The notes beneath the pieces were generated by a model. The model did not search any database. It saw only the letters and a program-made list of their open reading frames with translations, and was not told the origin of the DNA. 64,000 nucleotides of DNA, taken from the NCBI RefSeq assembly GCF_020923495.1, contig NZ_CP064048.1, positions 3,597,001 to 3,661,000 on the forward strand, read 5' to 3'. Source of the DNA: Brevibacillus sedimenti (lineage in GTDB: Bacteria; Bacillota; Bacilli; Brevibacillales; Brevibacillaceae). The position numbers and the translations under genes are program-made. Shown piece by piece: positions 46,410 to 54,750 of the stretch (positions are counted from its first letter, which is position 1; each line of letters starts with the position of its first letter).

Positions 46410-46859
46410 TTACTGCAAGCCTTGCTTCAGTTTTCGGAGATAGAGTGTAAACTGTTCCAGTTCGCTGTCGGTCAGGTTTTCCAGCAGTTTGGTGAGGAGT
46501 TCCCTCCGTCTGGACAACAATCGCTCCATCAGCGGAACCGCTTTGTCCGAGAGCGTAACCCAGACGACCCGCCGGTCCTGTTCATCACGGAGCCGATTGA
46601 CGTAGCCCGCCTTGACCAGTCGATTCAGTGCGATGGTGGTGGCGCTGTTCGACTGCTTCAAGAGAGCGGCCAATTCGGACACCGTGCTGCGCTCTCTGTC
46701 ATAGAGCACCCGCAGCAAGATGAACTGCTTGGGGCTAATTACTTCTTCTTCCAGCAGCCAATGGCTGATGAAGAAGCGAGCCAACTCAACAAACACCTGA
46801 TCCAGTTCCTCGATTTTACCGGCGCGGGACATTTCGCTCACATCATCACCCTTTTTCAA
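46410..46859 (-). CDS. MarR-family transcription regulator
   Basis: Winged-helix dimer of 149 residues. The DNA-binding part has STVSELAALLKQSNSATTIALNRLVKAGYVNRLRDEQDRRVVWVTLSDK, the typical MarR recognition helix and wing. Long N- and C-terminal dimer helices. No Cys for redox sensing except none seen in the core. The start may be ATG 46859 or one of the close downstream codons (GTG or ATG within 30 nt). Its promoter contains a perfect 10-bp palindrome, so self-repression is likely. It may be cotranscribed with the GW-repeat gene. Confidence 0.9.
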   Translation of the reverse strand: MKKGDDVSEMSRAGKIEELDQVFVELARFFISHWLLEEEVISPKQFILLRVLYDRERSTVSELAALLKQSNSATTIALNRLVKAGYVNRLRDEQDRRVVWVTLSDKAVPLMERLLSRRRELLTKLLENLTDSELEQFTLYLRKLKQGLQ

Positions 46860-46881
46860 AAATTCATACTTTTACTATAAA

Positions 46882-46910
46882 AATATATCGGCTGTTAACA
46901 GTCTGCGCAA
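46882..46910 (-). promoter_or_regulatory. marR promoter with operator palindrome
   Basis: On the minus strand -35 TTGCGC (46905-46910), 17-nt spacer, -10 TATATT (46882-46887). The spacer holds the perfect palindrome CTGTTAACAG (46892-46901), a likely MarR operator. The remaining part of the 357-nt gap to lepB has only a plus-strand TATAAT at 47133-47138, a possible -10 for lepB. Confidence 0.7.
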
Positions 46911-47216
46911 GCGTTATTCAGTCGGCCTCTGAAAAAGGGGATGTGAGTAGGACAATACGTTTACCGTTTAATATTTTTACTGTAAAACTTTTTACATTGA
47001 CATCTTACCGCAAAATGGCAAACGATGCAAGGGGCGAGTTCCGTGACAAATTCGTGACGGACAATTGGCGAAATACAGCCTATTTTCCACCTATTTCCAC
47101 GAAACAACTTCCGTTTCCGTCCGTATCGTATGTATAATAAAAGATACGGCAGCGCCTCCTGTTTTCGAAACCAACCGGCGGCCTCCCGACAAACCTGATA
47201 CATAGGAGATTGGCAT

Positions 47217-47783
47217 ATGGAACATACGCAAAGCACGGCAAAGGCAAAATGGAAAACGGAATTGGCAGACTGGTTGAAATCGTTCGTCTTGATTGGCGGC
47301 TTGACCGCCTTTATCTATGTGTTTGTGATGGCCCCTTACGTCGTTCAAGGGCGTTCCATGGAGAGCACCCTGCACGACCGCGAACGGGTGATCGTCAACA
47401 AGGCAATCTATTACCTGCAGCAGCCAAAAAGAGGCGAAATCGTGATCATCCACCCCGACGCGAGCGGGGAAAACTGGATCAAGCGAGTCGTCGCCGTCGC
47501 GGGTGATACCGTGGAGGCGAAAGACGATCAGCTGTATGTCAACGGCCAGCCTGTACAAGAGGAATACCTCACCGCCAACAAGTTGAAAGCGGCAGCGAAC
47601 GGCATCACACTCACCGAAGACTTTGGCCCGATCACCGTCCCCCCCGGCCACGTCTTCGTCATGGGCGACAACCGGAACAACAGCATGGACAGCCGGGTCA
47701 TCGGCCCCGTCAGCCTGGAGCACGTGGTCGGCCGGGCGGAACTGGTCTACTGGCCGTTGAACAGCATCCGCCTGCCCAAGTAA
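47217..47783 (+). CDS. lepB: Signal peptidase I
   Basis: Membrane serine protease that removes Sec and Tat signal peptides. One N-terminal membrane helix (about residues 21-40), then Ser47 in QGRSMESTL and Lys89 in WIKRVVAVAGD form the Ser-Lys dyad; the GDNRNNSMDSR motif lies at residues 149-159. 188 residues, as in Gram-positive type I enzymes. The ATG follows AGGAGATTGGCAT. A -10-like TATAAT is at 47133-47138. Confidence 0.95.
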   Translation: MEHTQSTAKAKWKTELADWLKSFVLIGGLTAFIYVFVMAPYVVQGRSMESTLHDRERVIVNKAIYYLQQPKRGEIVIIHPDASGENWIKRVVAVAGDTVEAKDDQLYVNGQPVQEEYLTANKLKAAANGITLTEDFGPITVPPGHVFVMGDNRNNSMDSRVIGPVSLEHVVGRAELVYWPLNSIRLPK

Positions 47784-47932
47784 GTGCAGCCGGGATGCTG
47801 GTTTTTGCATGAGAACAACACATGCGGTGTCACGGGCGCATCTGACCAACACGACTGATAATTTTCCGTATGTTGCACAACATAAAAGGGTAATCGCATG
47901 CATCAATCCCACAATCAGGAGGTCGTTTTTTC

Positions 47933-48271
47933 GTGCATACGATCACCCATGCCCAACAAGAATTGTCTCAGTGCAAACAGACCATCCAGCAGTTGATCCA
48001 ACAGACAATGCAAGCAAGCGCCACCTACCGCCAGCTTCTGCAGCAGGAACAGCAAAACGCCGCCACGCTGCAGCAGTTGGCTGCTCGCGAGCAGCAGGCG
48101 GTCCAGATGATTCAGCAGGCTCTGCAAGGTCATGACATGGCGATTCGCCAGATGCAGCACGCGATCACGCTGTGCGAGCAAATGGAGCGGGAGCTGCAGC
48201 AGTCAGTCACACAGCAGATTCCCTTGCAGCAGCAGCCGTCACCCCTGCCAACCTACCAGACCCGTCACTGA
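47933..48271 (+). CDS. Gln-rich coiled-coil protein (112 aa)
   Basis: A GTG at 47933 follows AGGAGG. The product is about one quarter Gln with heptad-like spacing over residues 3-95, suggesting a long helical bundle or coiled coil, and ends in a Pro-rich tail. Two Cys (residues 14 and 81) may form disulfides. There is no signal peptide. It resembles spore-coat or exosporium-associated Gln-rich proteins in composition only. Strong hairpin downstream. Confidence 0.7.
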   Translation: MHTITHAQQELSQCKQTIQQLIQQTMQASATYRQLLQQEQQNAATLQQLAAREQQAVQMIQQALQGHDMAIRQMQHAITLCEQMERELQQSVTQQIPLQQQPSPLPTYQTRH

Positions 48272-48318
48272 TTCGGCCGCATTCACGGTGCGGCGGACAT
48301 TGACTGTCGCGAACAGCA

Positions 48319-48370
48319 CACGGCTCTCCGCGTTTCCCGTCCGGATTGCGCGGAGAGCTGTGTTTCGTTT
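48319..48370 (+). terminator. Terminator after the Gln-rich gene
   Basis: A 15-bp stem with one G-U pair (48319-48333 with 48350-48364), 16-nt loop, then TTCGTTTT. It lies 48 nt after the stop. Also faces the convergent anti-sigma gene. Confidence 0.75.
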
Positions 48371-48445
48371 TGGAACAGGTTCCTTAAACCGCACGTATCC
48401 CAGATTCCGCCAGACAGCGACGGCAAGGAAACGGGGAATCGTCAG

Positions 48446-49429
48446 TCATGGGCGTTTCCGGATGGTTTTCCCCTGCTTGCTGCCGTGTGCCGTGAGCACC
48501 CACTCGCCCCGCTCTTCCTCCCACGCGTAACGGTATAGGTGATTGACCGCATCGGACGACTTGTAGACAATCAGCGCTTCCTGGCCATCGTGTTTAAGAA
48601 ACAGGCCAGGGATGATGTCGCCGACCTTTCCGTTTACGGCTACCTGTGTCCAGGCTGCATCCAATCCTTTCCACGCTTTTTCCGACAGGTGAGATGCCTG
48701 CTTCCCTTGCTTGATCCCTCGGTCGAATTCATACTCCTCCGGATCGATGCCGAAACTTTCAAACACATCCCGGTACACGTCGTGGAGAAACAACTTGATT
48801 TGGAACGAATGCAGGAATCCGCTCTTGTTCGTCAGCAGCAACAGCTTATCATGCGCGTACACATAGGTCGGCCCCGATGCTTTCATCGGAGTAAAGCCCG
48901 TCTTTAGCTCAGCGCCAGTGAAGGTTAAGGTAATGTGGCCCGGCACGGAAAAATCCTCGTCGATCTCCACCTTTTCCGCTTGCCCCGGATTGGGGAAAAA
49001 CACGACGTCCAGCTTCCCTTGGTTGGTGGTCAGCCGAACGGCTTGATTCGTTGCCGCAAAAACGTCTGCAAATGGCGACGGCTCGATTTGAGTGAGCTCC
49101 AGGTCGGTATACGACTTCAGGAATCGGATGAATTCCTCAGCAAACGGGAACTGCTCCTCAACAGATGGGTCTGCCGGCTCAACGACAGGAACGCGGCCGC
49201 CTCCCGCATCGCGCTGCCAGTCCATAACAACAGGCGTCAGGAGGAACGCGCCCGCCCCGCAGGCTGTCGCCACGGCCGCGATGGAGACTGCGGCACGACG
49301 GAACCTCCCCTGTTTTTGTCCGATCCTTTCGCGGATGTTCCGTTCGATCCGCTCCATGTCCGCCCTGGACGGTTGAAATGCCATCCGCTTCGCCGCTGCC
49401 AGCTCGCGCAGCCTTTTGTCTAAATCCAT
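48446..49429 (-). CDS. Transmembrane anti-sigma-like protein
   Basis: 327 residues: cytoplasmic N-terminus of about 50 residues rich in Arg (MDLDKRLRELAAAKR), one membrane helix at about residues 51-70, and a large outer domain with a beta-rich YVYAHDKLLLLTNKSG stretch. Gene order sigma then membrane protein, with the ATG overlapping the sigma stop by 10 nt and a GGAGGAGGAG ribosome site, is that of an anti-sigma factor. The cytoplasmic part shows no zinc HxxxCxxC motif, so it is a non-ZAS type. Signal sensed outside is unknown. Confidence 0.75.
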   Translation of the reverse strand: MDLDKRLRELAAAKRMAFQPSRADMERIERNIRERIGQKQGRFRRAAVSIAAVATACGAGAFLLTPVVMDWQRDAGGGRVPVVEPADPSVEEQFPFAEEFIRFLKSYTDLELTQIEPSPFADVFAATNQAVRLTTNQGKLDVVFFPNPGQAEKVEIDEDFSVPGHITLTFTGAELKTGFTPMKASGPTYVYAHDKLLLLTNKSGFLHSFQIKLFLHDVYRDVFESFGIDPEEYEFDRGIKQGKQASHLSEKAWKGLDAAWTQVAVNGKVGDIIPGLFLKHDGQEALIVYKSSDAVNHLYRYAWEEERGEWVLTAHGSKQGKTIRKRP

Positions 49430-49953
49430 CGCTCCTCCTCCTTGCGCATCAATGCTTTCAGCTTTTCCCGCGCCCTGTGCAGGCGGGTGTAGACTGCTCC
49501 GGGTGTAATGCCCAGGATTTCGGCGATCGTTTCCACTCTCAGTTCTTCGTAGTAGTGGAGAATGAGTACCTGTTTGTGCCGAAACGGCAGCGTGTCGATC
49601 AGCCGTGACAACGCGGCCTGTTCGTCCTTCCGCATGACCTCCTTCTCGATGTCGGCGCACGCTACACGGTTTGCCTGGGAGGCGGAAAACCGTTTGCGAA
49701 ACACCCCAGAGCGCAGGTACCGTTTGGACTCATTGACCGCAATCCGATAGAGCCATGTCTCAATCCGGCTGTCTCCCCGAAACGCAGACAGATGCTTGTA
49801 CACCTTGAGGAAAACCTCCTGGGTGATGTCCTCCGCAGCCGTCCGGTCGTTGACCAACCAGCAGCACAGCCGGTACACCCGAGCCATCTGCGTCTGCATC
49901 AGTTGTTCGAATGCGGCATCCCTGGTCTGGTTCAGTACGGCACCGTCCGTCAA
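49420..49953 (-). CDS. ECF RNA polymerase sigma factor
   Basis: Sigma-70 family extracytoplasmic-function sigma factor, 177 residues. Region 2 has DRTAAEDITQEVFLKVYKHLSAFRGDSRIETWLYRIA (core binding and -10 recognition); region 4 has LPFRHKQVLILHYYEELRVETIAEILGITPGAVYTRLHRAREKLK (-35 recognition). It is coupled to the downstream membrane anti-sigma-like gene. Start uncertain: TTG 49953 gives family length but the ribosome site AAAGGAGGGAG is better placed for a CTG at 49971. Confidence 0.93.
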   Translation of the reverse strand: MTDGAVLNQTRDAAFEQLMQTQMARVYRLCCWLVNDRTAAEDITQEVFLKVYKHLSAFRGDSRIETWLYRIAVNESKRYLRSGVFRKRFSASQANRVACADIEKEVMRKDEQAALSRLIDTLPFRHKQVLILHYYEELRVETIAEILGITPGAVYTRLHRAREKLKALMRKEEERWI

Positions 49954-50033
49954 CAGATGGTTCTGTTCCAGCGTTCTCCCTCCTTTCTCTCTATTTAGTT
50001 AGATACAAGCGGCCATTTTTTTCTTACAGAATA

Positions 50034-50146
50034 AAAAACCGCCGGGATTCGTTCCAGGCGGTCGTCTCACTCCGGCAGCCGCACGAACCGACGACGAAAG
50101 AAGCGGCTGTCCGTCGTCCCCTATCCGGGGCGGAAAGCCGCTTCGT
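50034..50146 (-). terminator. Two hairpins after the VanY-like gene
   Basis: Hairpin 1: GAAGCGGCT/AGCCGCTTC with an inner CCCC/GGGG stem (50101-50146). Hairpin 2: ACCGCC/GGCGGT (50038-50043 with 50057-50062) and then TTTTTT on the minus strand, an intrinsic terminator. They lie between the peptidase gene and the sigma gene promoter. Confidence 0.7.
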
Positions 50147-50169
50147 CAATCTGTCAGTATATCGGATGC

Positions 50170-51177
50170 CTAACGAGCCTGCACCTGACCGCTGTCCTGG
50201 AAGTACTCTTCCAACGTAACACCAGAGGACATGATCTCCTTGGCCACTTCTTTTCCGACATAGCGGATATGCCACGGTTCGTAGGCGTAGCCGGTGATTT
50301 CTTCTTTCCCTTTCAGATAGCGGATGATGAACCCGAATTCGGCGCAGTGCTCCGCCAGCCATTTGCCTTCACGGGTATCGGCAAACGGCTCCTCCAGCAA
50401 GGTGCTGGGATCGGTGCCTGCTACGTCGATAGCCAGGCCGGTCTGATGCTCGCTTTTCCCCGGCTGGGCGCTGTAGCGGTTCGCGTGCTCAGCTCCCTGC
50501 GTTTTCACGTAACCTTCGAACAGTCCCTTTTGCGTTTGATACGAACGGTAACCGGAGACACCGTACAACTGAATGCCATCCTGTTTCGCCTTGGCGAACA
50601 GCTCCTCCAGGGCACGGGCCGCTTCTTCGCGCAACAGGCGCTTCTCCGCCTTGCCGGAAAACGTGAACGGCACGTTGGGTTCGACCAGACGAGGCGGCAC
50701 GTAATCGGCGGGCAGGGCCCGTTCCTTGTTGACCACCACGACCAAATCGTCCGGATTGGTAACGGTCGGAATTCCGTTCACCATCGTCACGGTCGCAGCG
50801 AGAGAGGGTTTGACGGTGATCGTCACGTCTTTGCGTTCGCCCTGATACTCCACGGTAACGGTCGCTGTGGAACCGGCCTTTGCCTGGGAAGATACGGAAA
50901 GCTCCCCGTTGGAACCGACTATCACGACATCGGGCGCAGAAGAATGATACGTGACGCCATCCCCGTACGGTAAGGTCTTTTTGGCCCCCGGTGCCAGCAC
51001 CATGCTGTCCGGAACGGCGGCCAGGCTGATCGATGAGGATGACGGAGCGTTAGCCCCATCCGTCGAAGTCGGCTGCGAGTCCGCCGGAGCGGTCGGCTGC
51101 AGCCCTTCACATCCTCCCAACAGCACGGCGGAGAGTACGGCTGCAACTGCTAGACCGGCGGGTTTTCGTGTTTTCAT
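50170..51177 (-). CDS. VanY-type D-alanyl-D-alanine carboxypeptidase lipoprotein
   Basis: Zn-dependent M15B peptidase that trims the terminal D-Ala of peptidoglycan stems outside the cell. Signal peptide with lipobox LLGGC (Cys23). Residues about 55-130 form a Ser/Thr-rich linker and an Ig-like (BIG-type) domain. The catalytic domain has SGYRSY, then GKSEHQTGLAIDV (Zn His and Asp) and EPWHIRYVG (catalytic Glu and Zn His), all intact. 335 residues. The start ATG 51177 follows AGGAGGTATATCGC. Confidence 0.92.
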   Translation of the reverse strand: MKTRKPAGLAVAAVLSAVLLGGCEGLQPTAPADSQPTSTDGANAPSSSSISLAAVPDSMVLAPGAKKTLPYGDGVTYHSSAPDVVIVGSNGELSVSSQAKAGSTATVTVEYQGERKDVTITVKPSLAATVTMVNGIPTVTNPDDLVVVVNKERALPADYVPPRLVEPNVPFTFSGKAEKRLLREEAARALEELFAKAKQDGIQLYGVSGYRSYQTQKGLFEGYVKTQGAEHANRYSAQPGKSEHQTGLAIDVAGTDPSTLLEEPFADTREGKWLAEHCAEFGFIIRYLKGKEEITGYAYEPWHIRYVGKEVAKEIMSSGVTLEEYFQDSGQVQAR

Positions 51178-51401
51178 GCGATATACCTCCTGGTTCCTTG
51201 CACACACATGTGTATTGTTCTACATTACCATGTAGAATGACGGAATCATAGCCTTAAATGTTACGCTTTTTGCCAGGTTTGCTCCCTCAACCGTACAAAA
51301 CGGGAAACAGCCTGCCGACGATGCGCGCATAATCCCCCCTAATTATACACCCCTGCCTGACCAATACGTCATACCGCTTCTTCCCACATGTGCAAACAAC
51401 C

Positions 51402-51427
51402 AAAAGACCCTGCCATGTTCGGCAGGG
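51402..51427 (-). terminator. Terminator after the gamma-glutamyltransferase gene
   Basis: A perfect 7-bp stem (51408-51414 with 51421-51427), 6-nt loop, then TCTTTT on the minus strand, 20 nt after the stop. Confidence 0.7.
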
Positions 51428-51447
51428 CCTCGAAGGGAATAATCTGT

Positions 51448-53478
51448 TTACGGTTTTTTGAGGAGGACGGCTGCTTCTTTCGCGTCCCAGCTAATCGTGT
51501 AACCGAGCGCTTCGGCCACTTTTTTCACCGGCAGAAACGCTTTGCCGCCCACTGTGACGACGTCCTGTTGGAAGCGGGAGGGATCGCCGCCCAGTCCGAG
51601 AAGGAGTTTTTCCGCCTCGACGTACGCGGTACCGTTGATCAACGCCTTCTGGTCAGCCGTGTACGGGTAGACGTGGCCGTTCACTTTCAGCACGAACGGT
51701 CCTTTTTCCACCGGGGGAAGCGGCTCCGGCTCCGCCGACGTATACGCCACCGCGTCCACCCCAAGCACGGTTCCTTCCCGCGTGTTGTCGGCTCCTCCGT
51801 ACATTTTGCCGGTCTCAAAGTCGTATATGATTGCCTGCACGTTTCCGATGTCTTCCGGATGATCGTTGAACACGTGCCCCTTGGCCATCAGTTGGAGGAT
51901 GACGTCCTGGTCGATGCCCGCCTCCCAGGTGACGTTGGGATAGCTGCTGGTAAAGATGCGCGGTGCGAGGATGGCGTCCTGGATCTCCATGCCGTGCTCG
52001 ATCACGTTCAAAATGGTCTGCGACACGGAGGCGATAATCGTGGAGCCTCCGGGCGATCCCACTGCCATGAACGGCTTGCCGTCCTTCAGCACGATGGTCG
52101 GGCTCATGCTGGAGCGCGGACGCTTACCCGGTTCCACCTGGTTGGCTCCGCCCGGCACGGCGTCAAAGTCGGTCAGCTCGTTGTTCAGCATAAATCCGTA
52201 TCCGGGGACCATGATGCCGCTGCCGAAGACGTCTTCGATCGTCGTCGTGTAGGAGACGAGGTTGCCCCATTTGTCCATCACGGCAAAGTGGGTCGTCTGC
52301 TTGACGGGTTGGGGGTCGGTCAGATTCAGGGCCGGCACCGGCTTCTTGTCTGTTTCGTACTTCCAGGGATCGCCGGCAGTAATCTCAGGGTTGGCCGCAT
52401 CCGGCCGGATCAATGAGCGCCGCTCCTTTATGTAGTCGTCGTGGATCAGGCCCTGCTTGGGCACGGGGTAATAGTCTTCGTCCGCCATGTACGCGGCCCG
52501 GTCCGCGTAAGCCAGACGGTTGGCCTCGATCAGATTGTGCAGGTATTCCACCGAGCCAAACCCGGCCTTTTTGTTGTCAAAGCCCTCCATCAGCTTGAGA
52601 ATCTGGATCACCGTCAATCCGCCGGAGCTGGGGGGAGACATGGAGACCACTTCGTAGCCGCGGAACTTGGCGCGCACCGGCTCGCGTTCATTGACCTCGT
52701 ACCGCTGCAAATCGTCCATGGTCATGGAACCGCCGGTCCGCTGTACTTCGCGCACGAGTGCCTCACCGATTTCTCCCTTGTAAAAGGCGTCCGTCCCCTT
52801 TTCCTTGATGAGTCGGAAGGTCTTCGCCAAATCGGGCTGGATCAGCAGATCGCCTTTTTTCAAGGGCGTACCGCCTGGCACAAACACTTCTCCGGCCGTC
52901 TTGTGCTTCAGCAGTTTGTCCTTCGTGGCGGCGATATATCGGGCGGTCACCCCGTTTACCTCAACGCCCTTCTCTGCCAGCTCGATCGCCGGCTCGATTA
53001 CCTCGGCGAGCGACATCGTGCCGTATGATGTCAGCGCCTTATCCACACCGAGCAGCGTGCCGGGCACCCCGACCGCCTTGCCGTTGGTGTGCCGTTCGGC
53101 AAACGGGATTGGCTCACCCTTTTCATCCAGAAACATCCGGGCGTCTGCTCCCTGAGGAGCCATTTCCCGGCTGTCAATGACCGTGATTTTGTCCTGATCC
53201 TTGAGGTAAATCATCATGAAACCGCCGCCGCCAATCCCCGACATGTGCGGCTCCACCACGTTGAGGGCAAATTGGATCGCCGCTGCGGCGTCCACTGCAT
53301 TGCCGCCTTTTTGCAGAATGTCCCGGCCCACCTGTGCCGCCGCCGGGTGGGAAACCGCCACAATGCCCTGTGTCGCTCCGTCCGCACCTGCAGGAATTCC
53401 CGGCACGGCCGCCTGCACCGGCGCTGCCAGCGACACCAGCGCCGCCAAGGACGCAAGAAGCACTTTTGCCTTTTTCAT
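51448..53478 (-). CDS. ggt: Gamma-glutamyltransferase with a C-terminal CuAO-N-like domain
   Basis: Secreted N-terminal-nucleophile hydrolase acting on glutathione and other gamma-glutamyl compounds. Signal peptide ends near residue 24. The proenzyme should self-cleave between Gln394 and Thr395 (KQTTHFAVMD), with Thr395 as nucleophile. SPPSSGG and GGSTIIASVSQ motifs are present. About 85 residues beyond the usual end form a separate domain (KVNGHVYPYTADQKALINGTAYVEAEKLL and FLPVKKVAEALGYTISWD), like the copper-amine-oxidase N-terminal domain common in cell-surface proteins. 676 residues. ATG 53478 follows GAGGAGGG. Confidence 0.93.
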   Translation of the reverse strand: MKKAKVLLASLAALVSLAAPVQAAVPGIPAGADGATQGIVAVSHPAAAQVGRDILQKGGNAVDAAAAIQFALNVVEPHMSGIGGGGFMMIYLKDQDKITVIDSREMAPQGADARMFLDEKGEPIPFAERHTNGKAVGVPGTLLGVDKALTSYGTMSLAEVIEPAIELAEKGVEVNGVTARYIAATKDKLLKHKTAGEVFVPGGTPLKKGDLLIQPDLAKTFRLIKEKGTDAFYKGEIGEALVREVQRTGGSMTMDDLQRYEVNEREPVRAKFRGYEVVSMSPPSSGGLTVIQILKLMEGFDNKKAGFGSVEYLHNLIEANRLAYADRAAYMADEDYYPVPKQGLIHDDYIKERRSLIRPDAANPEITAGDPWKYETDKKPVPALNLTDPQPVKQTTHFAVMDKWGNLVSYTTTIEDVFGSGIMVPGYGFMLNNELTDFDAVPGGANQVEPGKRPRSSMSPTIVLKDGKPFMAVGSPGGSTIIASVSQTILNVIEHGMEIQDAILAPRIFTSSYPNVTWEAGIDQDVILQLMAKGHVFNDHPEDIGNVQAIIYDFETGKMYGGADNTREGTVLGVDAVAYTSAEPEPLPPVEKGPFVLKVNGHVYPYTADQKALINGTAYVEAEKLLLGLGGDPSRFQQDVVTVGGKAFLPVKKVAEALGYTISWDAKEAAVLLKKP

Positions 53479-53593
53479 TGAATCCCTCCTCATCCTCCGG
53501 TGATCTATGAAAATTATTATATTTCTGAATATTAGGCCCGGTCAACGTGAGAAAGGCGCGAGTGCATCTGGGACAAAAGGACTGAACCCAACG

Positions 53594-53621
53594 AAAAAAG
53601 CCACCCGCATGACGAGTGACT
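53594..53621 (-). terminator. Terminator after the glycosidase-like gene
   Basis: A 9-bp stem with two G-U pairs (53599-53607 with 53613-53621), 5-nt loop and a run of six T on the minus strand. It lies about 60 nt after the stop of the phosphodiester-glycosidase-like gene. Confidence 0.75.
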
Positions 53622-53679
53622 GTTCTTCGAAGCGATGTTCAATCAGGCTGTTTTCGGCATCCGCTGCCGAGCTGTCCAG

Positions 53680-54750
53680 CTACGGCATGATCACCAGATT
53701 GCTGACCACCGGACGCTCCCTGCCGTCGGAAGGCTTGTTCAGAATCTTGCCATTGTAGTAGAAGGCGCTGGAACCGCCGCCGTCCAGATTGTAGGCGTCC
53801 ACCACGTGGAATTCCTGCAGTTTGCGCTGCGCTTCTTCCAGCGTGACGCCGTTGCTCCACCCCTTGCGCCGCCCGTCGATGACGATCAGCAAGAGGTCGC
53901 CGTTGTCAAAGTGGCCGATCAGCGTACGCGGCTGCCGGGCATTGGCCCATTCGCGCGGAATCGGCATGCGCTTGCCGTCCTTGAGGAGCGTCGGCAGGAA
54001 GCTGGCCCCCTGCAAAATCCCCTGCTGGGTGATTTGCTGCTGCGAGGTGATTTTGCCGCCGACCAGCCGCCCTTGCTTGTTGAATCCGACGAAGCTCAGA
54101 TTGGTGTTCGTCGAAAAGGTGCGAATCTTGCCGTCAACGACAGTAATCCCAAGCGGGGTCAGATAGCCGTTTTTATCCTTCATGAAGCCGCCGGCGTTGA
54201 TCGCCAGCACCGCTCCCGTGCGTTTGCCGGCGCTGCTGGTCGTCTCTCCCTTGCTTTTGACCGCGTCATGCGCCAGCACCATCCGCAGCGCGTTGGGGTT
54301 TTTCAGCCGTACTTTGGCCATGTAACCGCGGTATCCGGCTTCTTCCAGGGAATACACTTTGACGATGGAGTTGGGGCCAAAGCTCTGCCCGACCGGATTG
54401 CCCAGCATGCTGGACAAGATCGTGTCCAGCACGTCGGCTGACTTTTGCGTCTGCGTTTTGCTCGTCTCCAACAGGTTGTTGATCGATTTGTGCTGTTCCT
54501 CGTACTCCCGTTTCTCCTTGTCCGCCCGGCTGCGAAGCTCTTCCATGATGGATGACGCCTCGCGCAGTTGGTCATTTGTGTCATCGAGCTGCTTCATCAG
54601 CGCCGCCACCTGATTGCCGGTCGCCTCCACCGGCGGCGTCAACTGCTCCACCGGCAGCTTGTCCACCGGGTTGGCCTGGGAAAACGCCAGCAGGAACCCC
54701 ACCGCCGGTGCCAAAAGAAACGCGAAGAAGCGGTGAATCTTACCAGGCAC
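53680..54750 (-). CDS. Phosphodiester glycosidase-like (NAGPA-domain) surface protein
   Basis: 356 residues. An N-terminal membrane/signal segment (about residues 6-25), then a coiled-coil stalk (about 40-110, rich in Glu/Lys with regular Leu/Met), then a NAGPA-type domain (about 130-356) with AINAGGFM, TPLGITVVDGKI, GHFDNGDLLLIVIDGR and the signature NLDGGGSSAFYYNG. Such domains cleave or bind sugar-phosphate diesters, in cell-wall and spore contexts. The GTG start at 54750 follows GGAGG and overlaps the upstream gene end, so the two are coupled. Confidence 0.88.
   Translation of the reverse strand: MPGKIHRFFAFLLAPAVGFLLAFSQANPVDKLPVEQLTPPVEATGNQVAALMKQLDDTNDQLREASSIMEELRSRADKEKREYEEQHKSINNLLETSKTQTQKSADVLDTILSSMLGNPVGQSFGPNSIVKVYSLEEAGYRGYMAKVRLKNPNALRMVLAHDAVKSKGETTSSAGKRTGAVLAINAGGFMKDKNGYLTPLGITVVDGKIRTFSTNTNLSFVGFNKQGRLVGGKITSQQQITQQGILQGASFLPTLLKDGKRMPIPREWANARQPRTLIGHFDNGDLLLIVIDGRRKGWSNGVTLEEAQRKLQEFHVVDAYNLDGGGSSAFYYNGKILNKPSDGRERPVVSNLVIMP

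Noticed and set aside
49971-49971. CTG as certain start of the sigma factor
   Set aside because: CTG starts are rare; the ribosome site favours it but TTG at 49953 remains possible, so I kept TTG as the default.
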